A stretch of 7,704 bases of DNA from Candidatus Cloacimonadota bacterium (GTDB taxonomy: Bacteria; Cloacimonadota; Cloacimonadia; JGIOTU-2): assembly GCA_014384665.1 (NCBI GenBank), contig JACNFI010000020.1:1-7704 (forward strand), given 5' to 3'. Position 1 is the first letter of the stretch, and every line of letters begins with the position of its first letter. The notes under the pieces were generated by a model. It was given only the letters and a program-made list of their open reading frames with translations. It made no database searches and had not been told where the DNA came from. The translations under genes were made by a program, and so were the position numbers. This document shows, one piece after another, positions 1 through 5,992 of the stretch.

Positions 1-3
1 CCC

Positions 4-31
4 GCGAAACACACGAAATACTCGAAAATGA
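4..31. repeat. short tandem repeat, 9-nt period
   Basis: The word CGAAA occurs at 5-9, 14-18 and 23-27, exactly nine bases apart, with degenerate 4-nt spacers. The array touches the left end of the window and may continue outside it. Similar degenerate CACGAAA-type arrays are, to my recollection, scattered between genes in many uncultivated bacterial genomes. No function is known to me. It does not look like part of a coding sequence. Confidence 0.5.
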
Positions 32-69
32 TTAGTGTAAATTCAGTAATATCCGTATGTATTTTTTGC

Positions 70-119
70 GTATTTTCCACCAGAGGTGGATCTGTCCTCT
101 GGTATGACGTGGGAAATAC
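70..119. repeat. imperfect palindromic (REP-like) hairpin element
   Basis: The outer arms GTATTTTCCAC (70-80) and GTGGGAAATAC (109-119) pair over 11 positions with one G-T wobble. Inside them, ACCAGAGG (79-86) and CCTCTGGT (96-103) form an alternative perfect 8-bp stem with a 9-nt loop. The start CCACCAGAGGTG (78-89) matches 11 of 12 bases of the repeat inside the aminopeptidase P gene at 3098-3109, so both probably belong to one dispersed palindromic family. On the plus strand the hairpin is followed by CTTTTT at 120-125, so it could also end a plus-strand transcript coming from left of the window. On the minus strand no T-run follows. Confidence 0.6.
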
Positions 120-206
120 CTTTTTAAAGTGGACTCATAAATTTCTAAAGGAAAAGTATAAGAAGAATTTTTTGGAAAGGGGGAGATTGTTTAGTTTTTA
201 ATTTAG
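120..206. other. non-coding spacer downstream of the HEPN gene
   Basis: No convincing reading frame is present. The stretch is purine-rich on the plus strand, with GGAAAGGGGGAG around 174-185, and has no clear hairpin followed by a T-run for the minus-strand HEPN gene. It could be the eroded edge of a mobile element, but no terminal inverted repeat or transposase fragment is visible to support that. Confidence 0.3.
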
Positions 207-623
207 TTAGTCAGTAAATTTTATTCTTTTTAGAACAAATTTAGAAATTTTATCTGCAGCTTTAATTGCTTCTTTTGCATCTTTTTCGCCAATTGCTTCA
301 AATGGCAGGTCTCCAGGATATTGTTCTTCGGTAATATATTTATTTAAAAGTTTACAGTCCTCTCTAAGTGTTGCAAATTCAGAGTCAAAATCAATTGCGT
401 GAGTAAGCAGGTCTTCTAAATCATGGATTTTTTCTAAAATCCAGCCATTCCAAATTAAATATGCTTTAATATATTTTTCAACACTTCCCTGACACATAAA
501 ACAGACAGTATGATATGGTGAAAATTCTTCTGTTATGATAGTTTTTGCAGTAAGTAAATTCTCTTTAGCATAGGAAAGCCAATTTTGCATTAATTCTACC
601 TCTTCAGGATTTCTTTTTTTCAT
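207..623 (-). CDS. HEPN domain protein, partner of the MNT nucleotidyltransferase
   Basis: This is a small all-helical HEPN protein of 138 aa. It shows the hallmarks of the HEPN family that pairs with minimal nucleotidyltransferases: an N-terminal WLSYAKENL helix (15-23), the central CQGSVEKYIKAYL helix (44-56), the HDLEDLL segment (67-73), and a C-terminal YPGDLPFE stretch (102-109) typical of this subgroup. I start it at the ATG at 623 because GGAAGG lies about 7 nt upstream. A longer frame to 692 exists, but it would sit entirely in the MNT gene and has no ribosome site. With this start it overlaps the MNT stop by 20 nt, which suggests translational coupling. In characterised pairs the HEPN partner is an RNase toxin. 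The R-X4-6-H active motif is not visible here, so RNase activity is doubtful. A substrate-binding partner role, as proposed for similar two-gene nucleotidyltransferases, is an alternative. Confidence 0.85.
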   Translation of the reverse strand: MKKRNPEEVELMQNWLSYAKENLLTAKTIITEEFSPYHTVCFMCQGSVEKYIKAYLIWNGWILEKIHDLEDLLTHAIDFDSEFATLREDCKLLNKYITEEQYPGDLPFEAIGEKDAKEAIKAADKISKFVLKRIKFTD

Positions 624-960
624 ATAAAACCTTCCCATCTTTGAAAATATGATAAAGGTAGAATGGGTTTTTTGCCCGAAAATTCCATTCAACCTCTTCA
701 GTTTTTCTTATAAACAAATCCACTGGAAAGCGTCTTCCCCAGAGCAAATCCGCAACTTTTCCTCTCATCATGCGACTATCATGCTCACCATCTTTGATGA
801 TAAATAAGTCCAAATCACTGTTTTTGCTAAAGTCACCTCTGGCATAAGAACCAAATAGAATGATCTTCTCGGGGTCAATTGCTTTGACGATTTTTTTAAC
901 AATATACTCAATCAATTCTGGAGTAATTTTTGAGGTGGCTAATTTTTCATCCATTTTCAT
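604..960 (-). CDS. minimal nucleotidyltransferase (MNT), antitoxin-type
   Basis: This 118-aa protein is a DNA polymerase beta-like minimal nucleotidyltransferase. The catalytic signature G-S-X10-D-X-D is intact: G37-S38, then D49 and D51 in SDLDLFII. The third carboxylate is D81 in the strand PVDLFI (79-84). Such proteins transfer a nucleotide, and in the MntA/HepT system the MNT partner AMPylates and silences the HEPN toxin. Here it is followed directly by a HEPN gene overlapping its last 20 nt, so the two are almost certainly co-translated. The ATG at 960 is chosen because an in-frame TAA lies two codons upstream. The ATG two codons further in is a possible alternative. No good Shine-Dalgarno box is present. 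It lies 74 nt after the M16 gene and may be read from that operon or from its own unseen promoter. The fold and family are clear. The toxin-antitoxin role is inferred from context. Confidence 0.9.
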   Translation of the reverse strand: MKMDEKLATSKITPELIEYIVKKIVKAIDPEKIILFGSYARGDFSKNSDLDLFIIKDGEHDSRMMRGKVADLLWGRRFPVDLFIRKTEEVEWNFRAKNPFYLYHIFKDGKVLYEKKKS

Positions 961-1034
961 AATTTATATGCCAAATTATTTAGTCTTCTTAAAGAAATTT
1001 TTTGGTAATATTTATGTCAAGCATTTTTTGTCTT

Positions 1035-2267
1035 TTATTTTTTTGCCTTCAAAATCGTTGTGATGAACCTTTCTGGTTTGAACAATTCCTGAGCCAATTC
1101 TTGGATGTGGTCTGGTTCAATGCTTTCTATTTCTTTCATTACTTCATCAATTGGTTTGATACTTTTTGTGTAAATATATTGTTGTGCAAGCCGATTCATT
1201 CTTGCGGTTGTGCTTTCCAATCCCATAACTAAACTTGATTTCAACTGGGCTTTTGTTGTGGATAATTCAGTTCTGGTTACTGGCTTTTCTACAATTGCCT
1301 GAATCTCTGATTTAATCAATTCCAGACACTTTTTGCTGTTTTCAGGAGTTGTAGCAGCATAAATTCCAAAAAATCCTGTATCGTGAAAAAACTCAGCAAA
1401 TGAATGAATGTCGTATCCAATACCATATTTTTCACGAATATTCTGAAACAAACGCGAACTCATACCAGCAGATAAAATAGCATTCAGAACTAACAATGCA
1501 ATACGATTTTTGCCGTTATAAGGAAATGTCCTTATACCTGTGCAGATATGGGTTTGATGGTTGGTTGTGTAACTGTAAATGTTTTCTTTTTGCTTGATTT
1601 CGGTAATAGGGGGGAACATTCTTTTTTTGCCTTTTTTCATTGAATAATGAAAATATTGCTTCACATATCTGATAAGTTTCTTATGCTCCAGAAATCCTGA
1701 GGTAGTTATAATAATTCTTTGTGGGACATAAAAATTTGCAATGAAATTCTGGCAAGTGCTTTTATTGAATTTTTCCACATCATTCGTAAATCCAAATATC
1801 GGATGCCCAAGAGGATGCTCCAAGAAAAGGTCTTCAAAAAATTTTTCAAATATTAAATCACTGGGATTATCGTTAACTTCATGAATCTCATCAAGAACTA
1901 CTTTTTTTTCCTTCTCTATTTCTTTCTCCATAAGCACTGAATTCTGAATAATATCAGAAAGCAAATCAATGCTTTGCTTTAGATATTCACTTAATACTCG
2001 CACATAAAAGCAGGTAAATTCTTTGCTTGTGAAGGCATTTACTGCGCCACCAAGAGATTCAAGAAAATGAGCAATTTCATATTTATCGCGTTTTGCAGTT
2101 CCCTTGAAAAGCATATGTTCCAGAAAATGTGCAATTCCACGATTTTTAGAAGTTTCGTCACGAGAACCAGCATTTATCCATACTCCGATAGAGATTGAGC
2201 GAACATAATCCACTTTCTCTGAAAGGACTGTTATGCCATTTTTCAGAACTGTTTTTTTGTATGACAT
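1035..2267 (-). CDS. M16 family zinc peptidase (processing-peptidase/YmxG type)
   Basis: This 410-aa single-unit M16 metallopeptidase belongs to the group of mitochondrial processing peptidase and bacterial YmxG/PqqL-like proteins. The inverted zinc motif HFLEH is at 47-51 (H47, E50 catalytic, H51). The third zinc ligand E127 in VVLDEI falls 75 residues later, exactly the HXXEH-X74-76-E spacing, so it should be active. The C-terminal M16 domain carries SRLFQNIREKYGIGY at about 271-285, including the conserved Arg/Tyr (R278, Y281) that help bind substrate. No signal peptide is seen, so it is probably cytoplasmic and degrades or processes short or unfolded polypeptides. It lies 83 nt downstream of coaD and is probably co-transcribed with it. 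The ATG at 2267 has no recognisable Shine-Dalgarno box, and a 10-nt tandem repeat occupies the leader just upstream. The exact substrate cannot be told from sequence. Confidence 0.93.
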   Translation of the reverse strand: MSYKKTVLKNGITVLSEKVDYVRSISIGVWINAGSRDETSKNRGIAHFLEHMLFKGTAKRDKYEIAHFLESLGGAVNAFTSKEFTCFYVRVLSEYLKQSIDLLSDIIQNSVLMEKEIEKEKKVVLDEIHEVNDNPSDLIFEKFFEDLFLEHPLGHPIFGFTNDVEKFNKSTCQNFIANFYVPQRIIITTSGFLEHKKLIRYVKQYFHYSMKKGKKRMFPPITEIKQKENIYSYTTNHQTHICTGIRTFPYNGKNRIALLVLNAILSAGMSSRLFQNIREKYGIGYDIHSFAEFFHDTGFFGIYAATTPENSKKCLELIKSEIQAIVEKPVTRTELSTTKAQLKSSLVMGLESTTARMNRLAQQYIYTKSIKPIDEVMKEIESIEPDHIQELAQELFKPERFITTILKAKK

Positions 2268-2276
2268 ATCATAAAC

Positions 2277-2306
2277 CGCTAATTAACGCTAATAAACGCC
2301 AATTCA
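2277..2306. repeat. 10-nt tandem repeat in the coaD-M16 gap
   Basis: Three degenerate 10-nt units follow each other without gaps: CGCTAATTAA (2277-2286), CGCTAATAAA (2287-2296) and CGCCAATTCA (2297-2306). The array ends 9 nt before the start codon of the M16 gene, so it forms most of that gene's leader and may replace the expected ribosome site. The 10-nt period is near one DNA helical turn. It resembles the 9-nt CGAAA array at the left end in style but not in sequence. Confidence 0.6.
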
Positions 2307-2350
2307 GAATATAAATTTCAGGTATATTCATTATCAATAAAGATTTACAA

Positions 2351-2836
2351 TTACTTTTTCTGCATTTTATTCTTAATCGCATCCTGAACTGCATCAGGTA
2401 CATATTCTTTGATTGAGCCACCCAAACGGGCAATTTGCTTAACCAAACTTGAGCTGAGATAAAGATATTTGTTCTTTGGAGTAAGAAAAATTGTTTCAAT
2501 ATCTTCACATAAAGTTCTGTTTGCATGCGCAATTTGGAGTTCATATTCAAAGTCCGAAACTGCGCGAAAACCTCTAATCATAATAGAACTTTTTTTTGAT
2601 TTAACGAAATTAACTGCCAAACCATCAAAACCTTCAACTTCCGCATTGTTAATATGCTTTATGGAAATATTTGCAAGATGAATTCTTTCATCAAGTGTGA
2701 AAAAACATTCCTTATTTGTTGCTTTTGCAACTGCCACAATTACCTTTTCAAAAATTTTGCAACCTCTTTCAATTATGTCAATATGCCCATTTGTAATTGG
2801 GTCAAAAGTGCCGGGATATATCGCTATTTTTCTCAT
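2351..2836 (-). CDS. coaD: phosphopantetheine adenylyltransferase
   Basis: CoaD catalyses the fourth step of coenzyme A synthesis in the cytoplasm, joining ATP and 4'-phosphopantetheine to give dephospho-CoA and pyrophosphate. At 161 aa the protein has the normal family length. The nucleotidyl-transferase signature is at the start: PGTFDPITNGHID (8-20), with the T-X-G-H motif at 15-18. RGFRAVSDFEYELQIA (88-103), which binds pantetheine and nucleotide, and the C-terminal SSSLVK (128-133), the family form of the ISSS motif, are both intact. The start at 2836 is supported by AGGGA about 6 nt upstream. That ribosome site overlaps the stop codon of the aminopeptidase P gene, whose end lies only 8 nt away, so translation of the two is probably coupled. 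Identification is firm. Confidence 0.98.
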   Translation of the reverse strand: MRKIAIYPGTFDPITNGHIDIIERGCKIFEKVIVAVAKATNKECFFTLDERIHLANISIKHINNAEVEGFDGLAVNFVKSKKSSIMIRGFRAVSDFEYELQIAHANRTLCEDIETIFLTPKNKYLYLSSSLVKQIARLGGSIKEYVPDAVQDAIKNKMQKK

Positions 2837-2844
2837 CTTTTTCC

Positions 2845-4122
2845 CTATTTTTTCATAATATCTTCAATTTCATCAATTTCTTTAGGAATAATTGATGAAA
2901 GATTTTCAGCACCATTTTTTGTCACTAAAATATCATCTTCAATCCTTACACCAATTTTTTCTTCTTTTACATAAATTCCCGGTTCAATGGTAATGACATT
3001 CCCAGCTTGTAATTTTTCTTCTCTATTATTTAAATCATGTGCATCCAGTCCAAGATGATGTCCGATATTGTGCATATAATATTTTTTGTATTCTTCTCCG
3101 CCAGAGGTGTCCAAAGGATCCGATTTTGGCGGGGTTCCTTTGGATTTTTTCTTAATGAGTTTTAACCTGAAAAGTGCTTCTGTGATTAGTTTAATCGCTT
3201 TTTTATTTAATGTATTGATGGATATGCCAGGCTTAACAGAATCAATCATTTTCTTTTGAATTTGAAGAACTTCATTGTATATTTCTTTCTGCCGTTTATT
3301 GAATTTTCCAGAAGCAGGAAAAGTTCTTGAAATATCTGCACAATATTCATTATATTTTGCACCAACATCTAGAATTATCAGGTCATTATTACCTATTTTT
3401 TCTGCATTTTTTTCATAATGTAAGATTGTTGCGTTCTGTCCGCTTGCCACAATTGGTAAGAATGCGAGTTGCTTTTCTCCACGACGAGTAGTTTCAAAAG
3501 CAAAATATGCTTCTAATTCATATTCCATCATACCAGGTTTTGTGTTTTTTAAGATGCTTTTTATTCCTGAGTTTGTCAATGAAATAGCATTTCTGATATT
3601 TTCAATTTCTGGTTTGCTTTTTTTACTTCGCAATTTGGAAAGAAATGGAGTCACCTTTTTAATTTTGAGAGTTGGATAATGCTGTTTGATTTGATTTAAT
3701 CTAACAAGTTCAGTGGACAGATTAAAATCTATTGGATTGGTTTCATAGTCGTAATAGCATATCTCAGTTTTTTGAACAAATGAATGAAATACTCTATCAA
3801 AATCATCCAGGTAATAGACCTTTTTTATGCCAGAAATTTTGCTGGCTTGTTCGGTTAATATTTTTTTTCCAATCCAAACTTCATATTCAGGGATATTTCT
3901 TTCTATGAAAAGAAGTTCATCTGTTTTCTTTCCTTTTTTTGAAAACAATAAAATTGAATTGGGAATTTTTAATCCTGTGAGATAGTAGAAATTTTTGCTT
4001 TGCACAAAATTGGATGGCAATGTTCTTTGAGGAGATTGCTTTGCAAAGAAGATTGATAAAGATTTGTCTTCCATCATATTACAAAGATTTTTTCTATTAG
4101 AAATGAAAAATTGTTTGTCCAT
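2845..4122 (-). CDS. pepP: Xaa-Pro aminopeptidase (aminopeptidase P, M24B)
   Basis: This 425-aa cytoplasmic dimetal peptidase removes an N-terminal residue next to proline. The N-terminal aminopeptidase-P domain is at about 1-150 (QRTLPSNFVQSKNFYYLTG, 32-50). The C-terminal pita-bread catalytic domain has all five metal ligands: D252 in LDVGA, D263 in ADISRTF, H355 in HNIGHHLGLDAHD, E380 in ITIEPGIY and E395 in GVRIEDD. Further active-site histidines are H235, H351 and H362. The length fits the PepP family. Oddly, residues 327-342, just before YKKYYMHN, are encoded by a 48-nt palindromic repeat (see separate entry). This adds a Pro/Gly/Ser-rich loop while keeping the frame and all catalytic residues. 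The ATG at 4122 follows only a weak purine stretch (AAAGAAAG). It is first in the pepP-coaD-M16 unit. Its family is certain; whether it prefers dipeptides (prolidase) or longer peptides is not. Confidence 0.95.
   Translation of the reverse strand: MDKQFFISNRKNLCNMMEDKSLSIFFAKQSPQRTLPSNFVQSKNFYYLTGLKIPNSILLFSKKGKKTDELLFIERNIPEYEVWIGKKILTEQASKISGIKKVYYLDDFDRVFHSFVQKTEICYYDYETNPIDFNLSTELVRLNQIKQHYPTLKIKKVTPFLSKLRSKKSKPEIENIRNAISLTNSGIKSILKNTKPGMMEYELEAYFAFETTRRGEKQLAFLPIVASGQNATILHYEKNAEKIGNNDLIILDVGAKYNEYCADISRTFPASGKFNKRQKEIYNEVLQIQKKMIDSVKPGISINTLNKKAIKLITEALFRLKLIKKKSKGTPPKSDPLDTSGGEEYKKYYMHNIGHHLGLDAHDLNNREEKLQAGNVITIEPGIYVKEEKIGVRIEDDILVTKNGAENLSSIIPKEIDEIEDIMKK
3097..3144. repeat. palindromic repeat inserted in frame in pepP
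   Basis: TCCAAAGGA (3110-3118) and TCCTTTGGA (3136-3144) form a perfect 9-bp inverted repeat, and CCGCC (3098-3102) can pair with GGCGG (3128-3132). The segment is GC-rich in an AT-rich gene. Its start CCGCCAGAGGTG (3098-3109) matches the hairpin element at 78-89 in 11 of 12 bases. It is 48 nt, a multiple of three, and encodes S327 to G342 of aminopeptidase P, in the loop before the catalytic histidine helix. Related aminopeptidases have a shorter, unrelated loop here. This looks like a small palindromic element tolerated inside a gene, comparable to the Rickettsia palindromic elements. The comparison is inferred, not proven. Confidence 0.65.
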
Positions 4123-4224
4123 TTATCAGCTTTCTTTAATAAATTATTTTGGAACAATAAATTTAACTTATTATTAAGATTGGCAATTTTTTTGAAATTT
4201 TTCTAATAAGTTAGTATCAATATT

Positions 4225-4323
4225 TTATATATCATCTGAAAAATTATCATACTCAACAAAAAGATGACCATTAGAAGAATATATAATTAGTTTTGCTCTT
4301 GTATCTGCTTCGCTAAGTGGCAT
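4225..4323 (-). pseudogene. remnant of a type I restriction HsdR N-terminus
   Basis: A 32-codon frame lies in the 256-nt gap between the MBL gene and pepP. It begins MPLSEADTRAKLI, which closely matches the usual start of one large group of type I restriction endonuclease R subunits (L-S/N-EADTRAKLIDP). The remaining 19 residues (IYSSNGHLFVEYDNFSDDI) do not continue the HsdR sequence I would expect, so an internal deletion probably joined the start to later or unrelated sequence before the TAA stop. No clear ribosome site precedes it, and no other restriction genes are in the window. I regard it as a decayed leftover of a restriction-modification locus. Expression as a small protein is possible but unsupported. 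Confidence 0.5.
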
Positions 4324-4378
4324 CTTACTATTTATTATGATTTTTATCAAATTTCATCATATTGATTTTTGTATTGAT

Positions 4379-5236
4379 TCACATTTTTCTCTCAAAATAA
4401 TAATTCTTCCCATCTTCGGTTAAACGAATAAAGCCAAAGGGATTTACAGGTTCATGCTCCAGGCAGACTAACCAATTTTCTTCAATTGCTCTTTTGTAAA
4501 GTTCTTTTCTTTTCTGCATAATTTCCACAGGATAAAGGTCAAAGCCCATTGTATATGGAATTTTTATATGAGTTACTGCAGACAAAATACCACCCCAATA
4601 TGAGGCAATCTTTCCTTTTGACCTGGCAAATACAATTTGATGATGTTTCGTGTGACCACCTGTAATTTCCACGCTGATGCCAGGAACGATATCAACATTT
4701 CCTTCAACAAGTTTCACCAAACCTGCATCCATCAAAGGAACATAGTTCTCCAAAAAATATGTGCCTTTGGTTCGTTCATCAGGATGAATAGCATCTTCCC
4801 ACTCATTCTTTTGAAAATAATGGATGGCATTCTTATAAGTTGGGACTATATTTTCATTTTCAATTTTTGTGCAACTACCAACATGGTCAAAATGAAGATG
4901 TGTAGCAACAACGATATCAATGTCATCTGCAGTCATACCAATCTCATTCAAACATTGTTCAATAGATGGCTCATAACTGATTTTGAAAATCTTTTTTTGT
5001 TTCTCAGAATATTTGTTTCCTAAGCCGGGGTCAATGAGAACATTGTGTTCATCTGTCTTTACTAAAAGCGGATTGCTGTTTAATTTTACTCTATTCAGTT
5101 CGTCAGGTGTTACCAAGTTTGACCAAATTACTTTTGGAACGATGCCAAAATACCCTCCACCATCGAGCCAGAATTCTCCATCACGGAGAAAAAGCAATTC
5201 AAAATCTCCAAGTTTTAATTTTTTTACTATTTTCAT
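4379..5236 (-). CDS. MBL-fold metallo-hydrolase (lactonase/glyoxalase-like), bridging Asp replaced
   Basis: This metallo-beta-lactamase-fold protein is 285 aa from the ATG at 5236, which has GGGAG 5 nt upstream. An upstream TTG at 5248 overlaps that ribosome site and is unlikely to be used. The strand LLVKTDEHNVLIDPGLG (57-73) leads to the metal motif THLHFDHVG (H113, H115, D117, H118). Further ligands are H195 in TGGHTKHH and H261 in LEHEP. Relatives with the same FRDG..DGG.MFG..P start and ERT.GTY.LEN..PL centre usually have GDL.PT..H where this protein has YWGGILSAVTH. The aspartate that bridges two zinc ions is therefore Gly216 (codon GGT at 4591-4589). That may mean a mononuclear or altered enzyme, or a sequence error. 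The likely role is hydrolysis of an ester, lactone or thioester, but the substrate is unknown. The B12-subunit gene lies 159 nt upstream, beyond a repeat. Confidence 0.9.
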   Translation of the reverse strand: MKIVKKLKLGDFELLFLRDGEFWLDGGGYFGIVPKVIWSNLVTPDELNRVKLNSNPLLVKTDEHNVLIDPGLGNKYSEKQKKIFKISYEPSIEQCLNEIGMTADDIDIVVATHLHFDHVGSCTKIENENIVPTYKNAIHYFQKNEWEDAIHPDERTKGTYFLENYVPLMDAGLVKLVEGNVDIVPGISVEITGGHTKHHQIVFARSKGKIASYWGGILSAVTHIKIPYTMGFDLYPVEIMQKRKELYKRAIEENWLVCLEHEPVNPFGFIRLTEDGKNYYFERKM

Positions 5237-5249
5237 ATAAACTCCCAAG

Positions 5250-5384
5250 AAATTTCTAAATCCTAATTATCTAATTTCTAATAAAATTTCAAAATCCAAA
5301 TATCAAAGTTAAGTAATTTCTCGCTTTTTGAGATTTATTCATTTTGTATTTTATTTGATATTTGAAATTTGATATTTGTCATTT
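5250..5384. repeat. AT-rich palindromic repeat, copy A
   Basis: This copy fills the gap between the B12 gene and the MBL gene. Words such as TCAAAATCCAAATATCAAA (5289-5307) on the left are answered on the right by inverted TTTGATATTTGAAATTTGAT (about 5355-5374), so the region can fold into a long imperfect hairpin. It shares with copy B a 20-nt exact start (5250-5269), the 19-nt word at 5289-5307 and the end TTTGTCATTT (5375-5384), in the same orientation. It stops 13 nt before the MBL start codon, leaving just the ribosome site. Confidence 0.7.
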
Positions 5385-5395
5385 ATAATCTTCTG

Positions 5396-5788
5396 CTATT
5401 TTATTGCCTTTTTAATAAATTCAATAATATTACCTGTTGGAGTTCCAGGTGTGAATATTTTTTTCACTCCCATTTTGTACAATTTTTCTATATCATCTTC
5501 GGGGATAATTCCACCACCAGTTACAATGATATCTTCCGCACCTTTTTCTTTCAGAAGTTTAATAATGCGGGGGAAAATTGTCATATGAGCACCTGAAAGG
5601 ATGGAAAGCCCAATTATATCCACATCTTCTTGAATTGCTGCTTCCACAATACTTTCGCAGGTTTGATGCAGTCCTGTGTAAATCACCTCAATTCCAGCAT
5701 CTCGCAAGGAAGCAGCAACTACCTTTGCACCGCGGTCATGCCCATCAAGTCCGGGTTTGCCAACTAAAACTCTAATTTTTTTGTCCAT
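5396..5788 (-). CDS. standalone cobalamin-binding subunit of methylmalonyl-CoA-type mutase
   Basis: This 130-aa protein consists solely of the C-terminal B12-binding domain of acyl-CoA mutases. The D-X-H-X-X-G motif is at 15-20 (D15, H17, G20) in KPGLDGHDRGAKV, and H17 is the expected lower ligand of cobalt. The S-X-L motif is at 62-64 (SILSG) and the Gly-rich VTGGGIIPEDD at 89-99, both as in methylmalonyl-CoA mutase. In organisms with split mutases such a subunit joins a separate catalytic subunit to interconvert methylmalonyl-CoA and succinyl-CoA in propionate metabolism. The catalytic subunit and the MeaB/ArgK chaperone are not in this window, so a partner must be elsewhere. Isobutyryl-CoA mutase small subunit is an alternative. 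The ATG at 5788 has AGGAG 5 nt upstream. The gene is flanked on both sides by copies of the same AT-rich repeat. Confidence 0.93.
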   Translation of the reverse strand: MDKKIRVLVGKPGLDGHDRGAKVVAASLRDAGIEVIYTGLHQTCESIVEAAIQEDVDIIGLSILSGAHMTIFPRIIKLLKEKGAEDIIVTGGGIIPEDDIEKLYKMGVKKIFTPGTPTGNIIEFIKKAIK

Positions 5789-5803
5789 AAAAACTCCTTT
5801 TGA

Positions 5804-5967
5804 AAATTTCTAAATCCTAATTACCTACTCACGATATAATTTCTAAATCCTAATTTCAAATTTCAAATAAAATGTCAAAATCCAAATATCAAAATCTGTC
5901 TTTTCTTTTTTTGAAATTTGATCATTTGGAATTTTATTAGATATTAGAAATTAGAAATTTGTCATTT
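5804..5967. repeat. AT-rich palindromic repeat, copy B
   Basis: This copy lies in the 204-nt gap between the M20 gene and the B12 gene. The left arm (repeated ATTTCTAAATCCTAAT, then TCAAAATCCAAATATCAAA at 5875-5893) is answered by an inverted right arm (TTTGAAATTTGATCATTTGG from about 5910, then AGAAATTAGAAATTTG to 5961). It is a direct copy of the element at 5250-5384, sharing exact blocks of 20, 19 and 10 nt, but is about 30 nt longer because its left arm contains a second ATTTCTAAATCCTAAT. It ends 15 nt before the B12 start codon, again sparing only the ribosome site. Confidence 0.7.
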
Positions 5968-5992
5968 TTACCTCTTTCAAAAAATAATCGGT

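Noticed and set aside
120..206. Possible insertion sequence end in the left spacer
   Set aside because: No terminal inverted repeat, target duplication or transposase fragment can be recognised.
624..692. 23 extra N-terminal residues of the HEPN protein from an upstream ATG at 692
   Set aside because: They lie wholly inside the MNT gene in another frame and lack a ribosome site. The ATG at 623 has GGAAGG at good spacing and gives the normal HEPN start.
1015..1020. TTGACA on the minus strand upstream of the MNT gene as a promoter
   Set aside because: No acceptable -10 box occurs 16-18 nt downstream; the bases there read TTTCTT-like sequence.
2269..2550. 93-codon minus-strand frame overlapping coaD
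   Set aside because: It is in another frame of the unambiguous coaD gene, and its translation resembles no family I know.
4637..5240. Plus-strand frames opposite the MBL gene
   Set aside because: They are antisense to a gene with clear metal-binding motifs and show no domain or ribosome site.
5237..5248. TTG start of the MBL gene at 5248
   Set aside because: The TTG overlaps the GGGAG ribosome site that serves the ATG at 5236.
5250..5967. CRISPR-like array from the repeated AT-rich words
   Set aside because: The words are irregularly spaced and palindromic, there are no unique spacers of constant length, and a gene lies between the copies.
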